Shown here piece after piece: positions 29,854-40,368 of a stretch of 64,000 nt of DNA. Source of the DNA: Pseudomonas maioricensis. Lineage in GTDB: Bacteria; Pseudomonadota; Gammaproteobacteria; Pseudomonadales; Pseudomonadaceae. The notes below the pieces were generated by a model. That model was not told the DNA's origin and did not search any database. It saw only the letters and a program-made list of their open reading frames with translations. Within the stretch, counting starts at the first letter, position 1. Each line of letters opens with the position of its first letter. Position numbers and translations under genes: made by a program. Location of the stretch: positions 398,101 through 462,100 of the forward strand of contig NZ_LOHG01000003.1 of NCBI RefSeq assembly GCF_022790535.1, written 5' to 3'.

Positions 29854-30471
29854 TCAAAGCGTCGAAACATCCACCGCCTGCAACAATTCAGGGGCGAATC
29901 CAGCAAAACTCAACAGTGCTGGCAATTGTCCGGCAAAACCTTGGTAACTGTGATCGCCGCCAGCCTGAATACGCAAGGCGCATGCCCGATAAAACGATTC
30001 GGCGCGGCGATAATCAAGGGTCTCATCACCGGTTTGCAGCCAGACCTGAACACGCGCCGGGTCTTGAGGTGCGGGCACTTCCAGTTCGGCCAGAGCCTTG
30101 ACGTGATCGTGGGTCAGCTCCCAGGTTTCGCCGGTATAAAGGTTTTGCTGCGTACCGACAAAGCCATCGAATAGCTGGTGCGGATTGACTGCCGGGTTGA
30201 TCAGCACGGCTTTCAGGCCGTGGCGCTGCGCCAAGTGTGTCGCATAGTAGCCGCCGAGCGAGCTGCCGACCAGCAGTGGCCGTCCGAGTTCTTCGATAGC
30301 GGATTCCAGCTGAACCATGGCCTGACGCGGATGATGATGCAATTCGGGGACTCGGACCTGCTCACTCAGCCCCAGCGAGCGCATCAGTGCGATCAACTGA
30401 GTGGCTTTTTTCGACAGCGCGGAGCTGTTCAGACCGTGGATATAAAGCAGTGTGGGTATTTCGCTGGTCAC
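29854..30471 (-). CDS. yqiA: YqiA-like alpha/beta-hydrolase (esterase)
   Basis: A 205-residue cytoplasmic esterase of the YqiA/YcfP family. The nucleophile elbow is GSSLGG near residue 70 and the oxyanion segment IHGLNSS is near 12; the probable catalytic Asp and His lie in TGDETLDY and GGDHSYQGF. The physiological substrate is unknown; E. coli YqiA hydrolyses short-chain esters. It sits between cpdA and parE, as in E. coli and P. aeruginosa. Confidence 0.9.
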   Translation of the reverse strand: MTSEIPTLLYIHGLNSSALSKKATQLIALMRSLGLSEQVRVPELHHHPRQAMVQLESAIEELGRPLLVGSSLGGYYATHLAQRHGLKAVLINPAVNPHQLFDGFVGTQQNLYTGETWELTHDHVKALAELEVPAPQDPARVQVWLQTGDETLDYRRAESFYRACALRIQAGGDHSYQGFAGQLPALLSFAGFAPELLQAVDVSTL

Positions 30472-30567
30472 GCCGTCCGCTCCTGGATCACTGAGTGGTA
30501 CAAAGCCGCGCAGTTTACAGGGACTAACGCTGAAAGACTCGTCCCCGTGTGTTTCACGACGAAATGA

Positions 30568-31374
30568 TCAGTACCCCTCGCCCCCATAATCCACTTCGAA
30601 ATCCATGCCAACGACTCGCGACACACCGGTTTCCAGCTGTCCATCGTCAAACAGACGCAGCCAGCGGTAGCCCGGAGCGGCAGTGTCGACCTTGAAGTCG
30701 ACACTGCCCGGCGCGAATTGAATGCAGGTCGAAGGCGACGCCAAAAGCCGAATCGTATCGCGCATCTGGTCGTATTCCTGATGCACATGACCCCACAACA
30801 TTGCACGCACCTGTGGAAAACGCTCCAGTACCGCAAACAGTGCATCGGGATTACGCAAGCCAATGGGATTCATCCACTCGCAGCCAATCGGCACAGGATT
30901 GTGATGCAGGCAGACCAGGTGATGACGTTCAGGAGCCTCGCTCACGGCTTGCGCCAGCAGTTGCAACTGTTGATCGCGCAAATAACCGGGTACCGAGCCG
31001 GGCACCGATGAGTCGAGCAACGTCACTCGCCAGTTGCCAATATCGATAACCGGGTCGAGCAGGTCGCTTTGTTGAGCGGCCTGCTGCATTTCCAGCGACT
31101 CGTCATGATTGCCGGGAAACCAGCGCTTGGGGGCCTGAATCTGATCGCTCAGATTCCGAAACGCTTCGTAGGACTCGACGCTGCCGTCTTGCGAGACATC
31201 GCCACTGGCAACCACCAGATCCACCTGCGGCTGTTCGACCAGAACCAGTTCGATGACTTTTTGCAGACTCTCGCGGGTTTTCATGCCCAGCAGCGTGCCG
31301 TCCGCCTTGGCGAACAAATGGCTGTCGGACAGTTGGACCAGCAGGACTGAGTCTTTAACGGGAACGTTCGGCAA
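30568..31374 (-). CDS. cpdA: 3',5'-cyclic-AMP phosphodiesterase CpdA
   Basis: Hydrolyses cAMP and so limits Vfr/CRP signalling. The 268-residue metallophosphoesterase has all family motifs: LSDSHLF, SGDVSQDGS, GNHDE, HHNPV and GHVHQE. The start is a TTG (L/MPNVPVKDSVLL) placed seven bases after AAGGAG. An ATG that touches the same binding site is in another frame and opens only an eight-codon ORF, so it is unlikely to start this protein. Downstream is yqiA after 96 bases. Confidence 0.93.
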   Translation of the reverse strand: MPNVPVKDSVLLVQLSDSHLFAKADGTLLGMKTRESLQKVIELVLVEQPQVDLVVASGDVSQDGSVESYEAFRNLSDQIQAPKRWFPGNHDESLEMQQAAQQSDLLDPVIDIGNWRVTLLDSSVPGSVPGYLRDQQLQLLAQAVSEAPERHHLVCLHHNPVPIGCEWMNPIGLRNPDALFAVLERFPQVRAMLWGHVHQEYDQMRDTIRLLASPSTCIQFAPGSVDFKVDTAAPGYRWLRLFDDGQLETGVSRVVGMDFEVDYGGEGY

Positions 31375-31389
31375 AAGCCATCTCCTTGG
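31355..31389 (-). promoter_or_regulatory. Ribosome binding site deciding the TTG start of cpdA
   Basis: AAGGAG is followed directly by an out-of-frame ATG (31379-31381) opening an eight-codon ORF ending at 31355, and seven bases later by the cpdA TTG. Zero spacing makes the ATG a poor start; the arrangement could nevertheless act as an overlapping leader peptide. Confidence 0.5.
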
Positions 31390-31553
31390 GCAGAGTCTGG
31401 CGATTATGGTGGGAAGCGCTGAGGTCGGCAAATCCGGGAATGAGCGGCAGGTCTCAGTTACGATCGGTTGCAGCGAAGATTCTCTCTATTGAGTATCTCC
31501 ATGAATCGACGCCGGGGTTCTGACACAGCGCTGTCGCGTAGCAAACGAATGAC

Positions 31554-31637
31554 CCTGGTAGGAGCCAACTTGTTGGCGAGACGTCAGACCTGCATCGTCA
31601 GAAATTCCGCTTCGCCAACAAGTTGGCTCCTACCAGG
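31554..31637. repeat. REP-type inverted repeat, family D-like
   Basis: Arms CCTGGTAGGAGCCAACTTGT and the complement around a loop. The 5'-GGCGA/TCGCC variant of the family in place of TTCGCGA. Confidence 0.88.
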
Positions 31638-31675
31638 TCTGCGTTTCAAATCCATTGTTGAAGTGATGTTTGATG

Positions 31676-31761
31676 AGAGCGCACGAGCGCTGCGAAGCCG
31701 CGATAGGGTATGCCAGACAGGACGGCATCGCAGCATCGCGGTGCTCGTGAGCTCCTACAGG
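31676..31761. repeat. REP-type inverted repeat, family C, left arm decayed
   Basis: The right arm (GTGCTCGTGAGCTCCTACAG) is intact while the left arm (GAGAGCGCACGAGCGCTGCG) has lost the GTAGGAG end, so it is a partly decayed copy. Confidence 0.75.
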
Positions 31762-31786
31762 ACAGTTATGCACCTGTTGATTAACA

Positions 31787-32239
31787 TCACCGCACCGCTT
31801 CAAACTCATGCCCACACGCCAGGCAATGGCTCAGCCATTCGCCCAAAAACAGATTGAGCTGAGCCTTCTCGTCCGGCTGATGCATTTCAGCGTTAGGGTA
31901 TGGATAGATCCCCCGGAAGCGCCGAGCATGTTCGGCGCCTATCACTTCGGCCATGCGCGCATCGTGATAGACCTGCACTTCCAGACTGGGAACCGGCAGC
32001 CATGGCAGGCTGTGTTCCTGACGCACTTGCAGGGTAGTTGTGTATGGGCAGTCGAGCAGCACTTCGACCGCCAGGACGCCGAGCATTTGATCGCCTTGGG
32101 TGACGGCAACCCGACGTGAGCGTTGTTCGTTGCGCATGTCCGGCAACAACCGCATCAAGCGCGCGTAGTTGGCCTCGCAGGCAGCTTGTAGCCCGGCAAG
32201 GTCAACACGATAGCGCTCGCGCAATGGACTCACGACCAT
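31787..32239 (-). CDS. DUF1249 protein
   Basis: A 150-residue cytoplasmic protein of the DUF1249 (YqiB) family, always found beside nudF and cpdA. The pattern NYARLMRLLPDM near the start, TLQVRQ, VQVYHDARMAEVI and the C-terminal FLGEWLSHCLACG are visible. The ATG (MVVSPLRERYRVDL) overlaps the nudF 3' end by ten bases, so the genes are coupled. No function is known. Confidence 0.85.
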   Translation of the reverse strand: MVVSPLRERYRVDLAGLQAACEANYARLMRLLPDMRNEQRSRRVAVTQGDQMLGVLAVEVLLDCPYTTTLQVRQEHSLPWLPVPSLEVQVYHDARMAEVIGAEHARRFRGIYPYPNAEMHQPDEKAQLNLFLGEWLSHCLACGHEFEAVR

Positions 32240-32847
32240 AACCCCCTGATTTCGACACGGTTCAGCGCCAGCCATTGCAGCGCGATAATCGTCGAAGCAT
32301 TGATAATTCGCCCGTCACGCACTGCTTGCAGTGCATCGTCAAAGGACCAGACGGTAACGCGGATATCTTCACCTTCGGACTCCAGTCCATGCAATCCCCC
32401 CGCGCCCTCACTTTCACAGCGCCCCAGGTACAGATGAACAAACTCATCACTGCCACCCGGTGAAGGAAAGTATTTGGTGATCGGCCACAAGGCGCTGAAG
32501 ACAATTCCAGCTTCCTCCTCTGCTTCGCGGTGAGCAACCTCTTCAGGCTCCTCAGCCTTGTCGATCAAACCTGCGACCAGTTCAATCAGCCAGGGATTGG
32601 CAGTTTTCTCCAGCGCACCCACACGGAATTGCTCGATCAACACCACTTCATCGCGTTTGGCGTCGTACGGCAGCACACAGACCGCGTCATGACGCACAAA
32701 AAGCTCACGACTGATTTCTTTGCCAAGACCACCCACAAACTGTTCGTGACGCAAGAAGACTTTGTCCAGTCTATAAAAGCCCTGGAAGCAGTTTTCACGC
32801 CGGGTGATTTCAAAAGCAGTCGGGATCGATCGGGTCTGTTCGGTCAT
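32230..32847 (-). CDS. nudF: ADP-ribose pyrophosphatase
   Basis: A Nudix hydrolase that splits ADP-ribose into AMP and ribose 5-phosphate. The 205-residue protein carries the Nudix box GLIDKAEEPEEVAHREAEEEAG near residues 95-117 and the family's N-terminal YRLDKVFLRHEQF segment. It is the first gene of the nudF-DUF1249 pair on the minus strand; cpdA follows after a REP-rich gap. The length is normal. Confidence 0.94.
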   Translation of the reverse strand: MTEQTRSIPTAFEITRRENCFQGFYRLDKVFLRHEQFVGGLGKEISRELFVRHDAVCVLPYDAKRDEVVLIEQFRVGALEKTANPWLIELVAGLIDKAEEPEEVAHREAEEEAGIVFSALWPITKYFPSPGGSDEFVHLYLGRCESEGAGGLHGLESEGEDIRVTVWSFDDALQAVRDGRIINASTIIALQWLALNRVEIRGLWS

Positions 32848-33055
32848 GTGTTTCTCGCTTTGGGCAAGTCGTAACGTGATGCCATCCTAACGCGCATCGC
32901 CAACCAGATGCAGCCCCCTTGAACATGCAGGGTAGACGGCCAATAGCGAAACGAACTCTAATCCGCCCAGCGGCGAACCGATGTCACCGTTTGCAGTCCA
33001 AGCAGCCTGAACTCGAACAACGTAACCGTCTTCATTGCCACCGCAAAGGATCAAC

Positions 33056-33802
33056 ATGTCGTTATTGAGGATCGCTTCACTGGCTTGCCTGGCACTTATG
33101 CTGGGCGCCTGTCAGAGCCTGTTCCAACCCAATTACCGTGCGCCCCTGCAGGTGCAGCGTGATGCCTCCGAACTGATCAAACCGGGCTGCACAGCTGCTG
33201 ACTGCCCCTTGGTGAACATCGACACCGTGCACTTCCCCGATGAGCCCAAGCTGGACGCCATCGTGCAGAAGACACTGCTGCAACTGACTCGCACGGATTC
33301 CAGCGGACCGCTGCCGACCTCGCTCAAGGCGTATCAAGAGCAATACCTGCGTGACTCCCAAGGGCGCAACGCCAGCTATTTGCAAGCCAAAGTACGCGAG
33401 CAACATGACGGTATCGTAGTCGTCGAGCTGTCCAGCTATCTGGATACCGGCGGCGCACATGGCGCGCCCGGCCGTGCGTTCATCAACTATTCACGTCAGC
33501 AAGAGAAAGTGCTGACCCTTGCCGACATGATCGTGCCGGGCAAGGAAGGCGAGTTCTGGCAGAAGGCAGAACTGGCGCATCAAGGCTGGCTGCTGTCGAC
33601 CAAGATGAATGAAGACGCCGAGTTCATGAAAACCTGGCCCTTCAAACGTACCCCGCACATCGCCCTGACTTACGGCGCGTTCATCCTCAAGTATCAGGTG
33701 GACACTATCGCGCCTTACTCAATGGGCCACATCGAGCTGAAGATTCCTTATCCGCAGCTCAATGGCATCCTCAAACCGGAACTGTTCCCAGGTCGCGGTT
33801 GA
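33056..33802 (+). CDS. RsiV/DUF3298-type lipoprotein
   Basis: A 248-residue probable lipoprotein. The signal peptide ends in a lipobox (LMLGACQSLF, Cys near residue 19). The body matches the DUF4163/DUF3298 pair seen in RsiV and related periplasmic proteins: SSYLDTGGAHGAPGRAFINY, then the segment LTLADMIVPG and a C-terminal KYQVDTIAPYSMGHIELKIPY. A start seven codons earlier is possible but precedes the signal peptide. Its 3' end overlaps the end of convergent cytX by 32 bases. Function unknown; the same gene precedes thiC in P. aeruginosa. Confidence 0.82.
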   Translation: MSLLRIASLACLALMLGACQSLFQPNYRAPLQVQRDASELIKPGCTAADCPLVNIDTVHFPDEPKLDAIVQKTLLQLTRTDSSGPLPTSLKAYQEQYLRDSQGRNASYLQAKVREQHDGIVVVELSSYLDTGGAHGAPGRAFINYSRQQEKVLTLADMIVPGKEGEFWQKAELAHQGWLLSTKMNEDAEFMKTWPFKRTPHIALTYGAFILKYQVDTIAPYSMGHIELKIPYPQLNGILKPELFPGRG

Positions 33803-35060
33803 GGTTTTTGCCCAGCAACAACTGCAGCACGCCAGCGACGATGAGCGCTGGCAGTGTTGCGCCGATATCCGGGTAAAGATTGGCCAGCAAATGGTAGGTG
33901 CTGACTCCGCCTAGCCATGCCAGCAAAGTCATCCAGCGAAATCCGACATTAGCCACCCGGCTTTTGCGTGCGCGCAACACAAAGTGATCCACCAGCACCA
34001 CGCCAAACAATGGCGCAAACACCGAGCCGATCAGCAACAGGAAGTTCTGGTATTGCGCCAAGGGCGCAAAGCAGGCGATCAACGTGCAGATCACACCGAT
34101 GGCCAAGGCCAGATGCTCGACTTTCAGCTTTAACAAAACTCCGCTGGATACCGCTGCCGAGTGAATATCGGCGAATGCATTTTCAGACTCATCCAGCAGA
34201 ATAAGTAATAACGGAATCCCCAAGCCTGCACCCGCCAGCGCCAGCAACAAGGCATTGACCTGGCCACTCGGGGCGAACGCCAGCGTATAGGCCACGCCCA
34301 GGCCCATCAGCCAGAAATTACCGATGAAGAAGCCCAGCGCGGTACCGCCAAAAACGTTTCGTGCGCGTTTACCGAAACGTGAGTAATCGGCTATCAATGG
34401 CAGCCACGAAAGCGGCATGGCGATAGCGATGTCGAAGCCCACAGCGAATGGTAAGGAACCATCACCAGCCTGAGCCCAAAGCGCGGCCAGATCAGCCTTG
34501 GCGAACAGATTCCAGGTCAGCCACAAGCAAGCCGCCAACAACAGCCAGATCCCCCACTTGCGCAGAATCTGCCGCACGAACGTGAGCGGGCCACTGACCG
34601 CCAGTAACGTCGCCAGACCACCGAAAAACAACGTCCAGAGCAACGGGCTGGTCCACAGGGTGTTGTCGCCAAAAGCCTGGGTGCCGAGCAAGCTTGCTGC
34701 ATCGCGCATGACGATGATTTCAAACGAGCCCCAACCGATCAGCTGCAACAGGTTGAGCAACGCAGGCAGTGAAGCACCTTTGCTACCGAGGCTGAGTTTG
34801 AGCGCGGCCATGGACGATAAACCGGTGTCGCTGCCGATCACGCCAACAGCAGCGAGCAGCAACACGCCCACCAACGTGCCGAGAAAAATCGCCAGCAGCG
34901 AACCCGACATGCCCAGCCCCGGCGCCAATAGCGCACCGGTTTGCAGGACCATGAGGCCGATGCCGAGGGAGAACCACAGAGAAAACAGGTCACGCCCGCC
35001 GAAGACGCGTTTGTCTAAGGGGACGGGGGTATCGGGGGAGTAGGTGCTGGGGGTGGTCAT
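33771..35060 (-). CDS. cytX: Putative hydroxymethylpyrimidine transporter CytX
   Basis: An NCS1-family permease of 429 residues with about twelve membrane helices. It starts with a short cytoplasmic N-terminus (MTTPSTYSPDTPVPLDKRVFGGRDLFSLWFS). CytX transporters are typically encoded beside thiC or under TPP control and are thought to import HMP, the product of the ThiC step, for thiamine synthesis. Here it lies downstream of thiC on the same strand, with a REP repeat in the 138-base gap, so it may share the thiC transcript and its riboswitch. Confidence 0.86.
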   Translation of the reverse strand: MTTPSTYSPDTPVPLDKRVFGGRDLFSLWFSLGIGLMVLQTGALLAPGLGMSGSLLAIFLGTLVGVLLLAAVGVIGSDTGLSSMAALKLSLGSKGASLPALLNLLQLIGWGSFEIIVMRDAASLLGTQAFGDNTLWTSPLLWTLFFGGLATLLAVSGPLTFVRQILRKWGIWLLLAACLWLTWNLFAKADLAALWAQAGDGSLPFAVGFDIAIAMPLSWLPLIADYSRFGKRARNVFGGTALGFFIGNFWLMGLGVAYTLAFAPSGQVNALLLALAGAGLGIPLLLILLDESENAFADIHSAAVSSGVLLKLKVEHLALAIGVICTLIACFAPLAQYQNFLLLIGSVFAPLFGVVLVDHFVLRARKSRVANVGFRWMTLLAWLGGVSTYHLLANLYPDIGATLPALIVAGVLQLLLGKNLNRDLGTVPV

Positions 35061-35101
35061 GGTTTTAGTCCAGGAGAACACATGTAAAGGCGACGAATCC
35101 C

Positions 35102-35177
35102 GGTAGGAGCGAACTCGTTCGCGAGGCGATTTAATGTGAAACCCTAAAGCCGCCTCGCGAACAAGTTCGCTCCTACC
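35102..35177. repeat. REP-type inverted repeat, family D
   Basis: Arms GGTAGGAGCGAACTCGTTCG and the near-exact complement, in the thiC-cytX gap. Confidence 0.9.
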
Positions 35178-35198
35178 AAGACCTCTGCCAGCTTCAAA

Positions 35199-37220
<2,022 letters not shown>

Positions 37221-37269
37221 CCATCGACCCCGGACGACACTCAAGAGGACTCGCCGGGAGACGAGAAAT

Positions 37270-37360
37270 CTTGTTCCCTACGCAGGCGCTAACCTGATCA
37301 GGTTCAACGGGATCCGGTTTAACCGATCTCAGCCTCAAATCAAGGCACCCCGACAAGAAC
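37270..37360 (-). ncRNA. TPP riboswitch (thi box)
   Basis: Read on the minus strand: GTCGGGGTGCCTTG, then GGCTGAGATCGG, then the CCCGTTGAACCTGATCAGG core and GCGTAGGGAACAAG. These are the conserved P1, P2/J3 and P4/P5 elements of the TPP aptamer in the right order. It lies about 180 bases upstream of thiC and should repress thiC, and perhaps cytX, when thiamine pyrophosphate is plentiful. Confidence 0.97.
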
Positions 37361-37366
37361 GTTGCC

Positions 37367-37396
37367 AGTCTAGTCGGGACAAGGCCTGAACGCCAA
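37367..37396 (-). promoter_or_regulatory. Probable thiC promoter
   Basis: TTGGCG, 18 bases, TAGACT on the minus strand resembles a sigma-70 promoter. Its expected start of transcription falls at the first base of the TPP aptamer, which supports the call. Confidence 0.45.
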
Positions 37397-37523
37397 GCAC
37401 GTTTTCAAACGCTGGATAAATGGCTGATATGGCGGATTGTTGCCAAGCCCCCCAGCCTCTACACTCGCTAGCCAGCTTCTCGGATATCGGACTGGCACAA
37501 TAATCATGAACAGGGAACGCCCC

Positions 37524-38963
37524 ATGCTGCACAAACTTTCATTGGCCATTGCCGTGTCATGTGCCTGCAGTCCGATTGCCTGGGCAGCCGACTTGCCGCT
37601 GCCGACCAAAACCGGTCTGGTCAGCGTTTATCAGGAAGCAGTCGACAACAACGCCGATCTCGCAGCGGCACGTGCCGATTATGCAGCCCGCAAAGAAGTC
37701 GTGCCCCAAGCGCGCGCAGGCCTGCTGCCCAATTTGTCTGCGGGGGCCAACGTTAACAACACCCGCACCAGCATTGACCAGCCCAACGCCATCGCCACCC
37801 GTAGCGGCACCGTTTACCAAGCCACGCTGAGCCAACCGATTTTCCGTGCAGATCGCTGGTTTCAGTTGCAGGCCGCAGAAGCAGTCAATGAGCAAGCAGC
37901 ACTGGAGCTCTCAGCCACCGAGCAGAACCTGATTCTGCAAAGCGCGCAAAGCTACTTCACCGTGCTGCGCGCCCAAGACAATCTGGCCTCGACCAAGGCT
38001 GAAGAGGCGGCCTTCGGACGCCAGCTGGATCAAGCCAACGAGCGCTTCGATGTCGGCCTCTCCGACAAGACCGATGTGCTGCAGGCTCAGGCGAGCTATG
38101 ACACCGCCCGAGCCAGCCGGATCGTTGCCAAGCGTCAGGTGGATGATGCATTCCAGGCGCTGGTGACATTGACCAATCGCGAATACAACTCCATTGAAGG
38201 CATCGTCCACACCTTGCCGATCCTGGCGCCGATGCCTAACGACGCCAAAGCCTGGGTTGATACCGCTGCACAACAGAATCTCAACCTGCTTGCCAGTAAT
38301 TACGCAGTGAGCGCCGCCGAAGAAACTCTGCGCCAGCGCAAGGCCGGACACGCCCCGACGCTTGATGCGGTGGCTCAGTATCAACGTGGCGATAACGACG
38401 CGCTGGGCTTCAGTAATCCGAACTACACCGGACAGAACTACCGTGGCGACGTCGAGCAACGCAGCATCGGGGTGCAGTTGAATATCCCTATCTATAGCGG
38501 CGGGCTGACCAGCTCGCAAGTGCGTGAAGCGTATTCAAGACTGAGCCAGAGCGAGCAGCGCCGCGAGGGGCTTCGTCGTCAGGTAGTGGAAAACACTCGC
38601 AACCTGCACCGTGCAGTCAACACCGACGTGGAACAGGTCCAGGCTCGCAAACAGTCGATCATTTCTAATCAGAGCGCGCTGGAAGCCACGGAAATCGGCT
38701 ATCAGGTGGGCACTCGCAACATCGTCGACGTGCTGGATGCCCAGCGTCAGTTGTATGCATCAGTGCGTGATTACAACAACACCCGCTATGACTACATTCT
38801 CGATAACCTGCGCTTGAAGCAGGCTGCGGGAACATTGAACCCCGGCGACCTGCAAGACCTGTCCCGCTACCTGAAAGCCGACTACAACCCGGACAAAGAC
38901 TTCCTGCCGCCAGATCTTGCAGCGGCTGCGAAGAAGAACTTCGAAAGGCCGCCGCAAAGGTAG
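37524..38963 (+). CDS. tolC: TolC-family outer-membrane channel
   Basis: A 479-residue outer-membrane efflux/secretion channel. A signal peptide (MLHKLSLAIAVSCACSPIAWA) precedes two repeats of the TolC fold, with NADLAAARADYAARKE and the second-repeat counterpart after residue 250. It is the homologue in the OpmH position of P. aeruginosa, immediately upstream of (and divergent from) thiC. OpmH-type channels serve type I secretion and efflux systems encoded elsewhere. The ATG at 37524 has AGGGA eight bases upstream; another ATG six codons earlier is possible. Confidence 0.92.
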   Translation: MLHKLSLAIAVSCACSPIAWAADLPLPTKTGLVSVYQEAVDNNADLAAARADYAARKEVVPQARAGLLPNLSAGANVNNTRTSIDQPNAIATRSGTVYQATLSQPIFRADRWFQLQAAEAVNEQAALELSATEQNLILQSAQSYFTVLRAQDNLASTKAEEAAFGRQLDQANERFDVGLSDKTDVLQAQASYDTARASRIVAKRQVDDAFQALVTLTNREYNSIEGIVHTLPILAPMPNDAKAWVDTAAQQNLNLLASNYAVSAAEETLRQRKAGHAPTLDAVAQYQRGDNDALGFSNPNYTGQNYRGDVEQRSIGVQLNIPIYSGGLTSSQVREAYSRLSQSEQRREGLRRQVVENTRNLHRAVNTDVEQVQARKQSIISNQSALEATEIGYQVGTRNIVDVLDAQRQLYASVRDYNNTRYDYILDNLRLKQAAGTLNPGDLQDLSRYLKADYNPDKDFLPPDLAAAAKKNFERPPQR

Positions 38964-39005
38964 GGAGACCTTGATGGCGCGCCATGCCAGACACCGCGCT
39001 GCAAC

Positions 39006-39084
39006 GGTAGGAGCGAACTTGTTCGCGAGACGGCGTACCTGAACCACCGCGTCAGCCCTTCTCGCCAACAAGTTGCCTCCTACC
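39006..39084. repeat. REP-type inverted repeat, family D with mixed arms
   Basis: The left arm is GGTAGGAGCGAACTTGTTCG; the right arm (TCGCCAACAAGTTGCCTCCTACC) is of the GGCGA variant with a base lost, so the arms pair imperfectly. The right end supplies the TAG stop codon of waaA. Confidence 0.82.
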
Positions 39085-40354
39085 TTAGAAGACGGCCAAG
39101 CCCATCCAGCAGCCGCTGCAATGCTCCTTGATTGGCCTTCATCACCGCCAACCCCGCCTCGGCCATCTCATGAGCCTGTTGTGGCTGGTCAAACAGTTGC
39201 TGCACGGCAGCCGAAAGACTCACCGCATCGCTGCTTTCGATCAATGCGCTGGCATTGCGCAACATCGCGGCGATTTCCAGAAAGTTGAACAGGTGCGGGC
39301 CGCTCAATACCGGCTTGGCCAGCGCAGCAGGCTCCAGCAGATTGTGTCCGCCGTTAGGCACCAGACTGCCACCGACGAAAGCGATGTCAGCCAACGCATA
39401 GAGAAACAGCAGCTCGCCCATGGTGTCGCCCACCAACACGACGGTTTCAGCGGTAACGAGTTGTGCGGTTGAGCGCCGCACTGTCGCGAAACCTTGTTGC
39501 ACGGCAAGATCATGCACGCTGTTAAAGCGCTCCGGGTGGCGAGGCACCAACACCAGCAATGCATCCGGATGGCTGACAAGCAACTGCCGATGGGCCGCCA
39601 ACACAACCTCATCCTCTCCAGCGTGTGTGCTTGCGGCTATCCATACCGGACGCTGGCTTGCGTGCCATTGCTCACGCAGTTGCGCGGCATCGATCAGCAG
39701 TTGCGGGTCTATAGTCAGGTCGAATTTGATCGAGCCAGTAACCGACACGCATTCCGGACGTGCTCCCAACTCCAGAAAACGCTGTGCCTCGGTTTCCGTC
39801 TGCACCGCGAACAAACTCATTTCTTCGAGCATCGGCCGGGTCAACCTGGCAAACCGTGCATAACCTCTCGCCGAACGCTCAGATAGCCGGGCATTAGCCA
39901 GAGCGACGGGAATGCCGCGCTTGCTGCACTGATGGATATGGTTAGGCCACAGCTCGGTCTCCATGATCACGCCAAGCACTGGCTGAATGTGATTCAGAAA
40001 ACGGGCCGCTGCCCATGGCAAATCGTAAGGCAGGTAACAATGCTGCACGCGTGGCTCATTGGCAAACATCGCCTTGATCCGCTCTGAACCGGTCGGCGTC
40101 ATACACGTTACGGTAATCGGCAGCTGTGGATAACGTGCCAGCAGCGCACGAATCATCGGCGCAGCGGCAATGCTTTCGCCCACCGATACGGCATGCACCC
40201 AGATACCGCCTTTGTGCATCGCAGGAAGGCCGAGGGCAAAGCGCTCGCCGATCCGCTGTCGATAGGCAGGCGCCTTGCGCGCTCGAAGCCACAGCCGAAC
40301 GGCCACCAGTGGCAGGCCGAGATGAAACAGCAAGGTATATAAGGTTCTATTCAT
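39080..40354 (-). CDS. waaA: Kdo transferase WaaA
   Basis: A family GT30 enzyme that adds Kdo residues from CMP-Kdo to lipid IVA, starting the LPS core. From MNRTLYTLLFHLGLPLVAVRL the protein is 424 residues with an N-terminal membrane anchor, the motif WVHAVSVGESIAAAP near residue 48 with the catalytic Glu, the PYDLPWA and TETELWPN segments, and the C-terminal sugar-nucleotide motif GGSLVPNGGHNLLEPAA. The open frame runs a further 65 codons upstream but without support. Its stop codon lies in the REP at 39006-39084. Confidence 0.95.
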   Translation of the reverse strand: MNRTLYTLLFHLGLPLVAVRLWLRARKAPAYRQRIGERFALGLPAMHKGGIWVHAVSVGESIAAAPMIRALLARYPQLPITVTCMTPTGSERIKAMFANEPRVQHCYLPYDLPWAAARFLNHIQPVLGVIMETELWPNHIHQCSKRGIPVALANARLSERSARGYARFARLTRPMLEEMSLFAVQTETEAQRFLELGARPECVSVTGSIKFDLTIDPQLLIDAAQLREQWHASQRPVWIAASTHAGEDEVVLAAHRQLLVSHPDALLVLVPRHPERFNSVHDLAVQQGFATVRRSTAQLVTAETVVLVGDTMGELLFLYALADIAFVGGSLVPNGGHNLLEPAALAKPVLSGPHLFNFLEIAAMLRNASALIESSDAVSLSAAVQQLFDQPQQAHEMAEAGLAVMKANQGALQRLLDGLGRLLR

Positions 40355-40368
40355 GGGCGCGGAGTTTA

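Larger units (their letters stand above)
31375..31786. other. Gene-free stretch with two REP repeats
   Basis: The 412 bases between the cpdA start and the DUF1249 stop contain the cpdA promoter region and two REP-type elements (31554-31637 and 31676-31761). A plus-strand open frame running across both repeats shows no protein-like features and is discounted. Confidence 0.75.

Noticed and set aside
31468..31857. Plus-strand open frame across two REP repeats
   Set aside because: It is formed by repeat arms, overlaps the DUF1249 gene and has no recognisable features.
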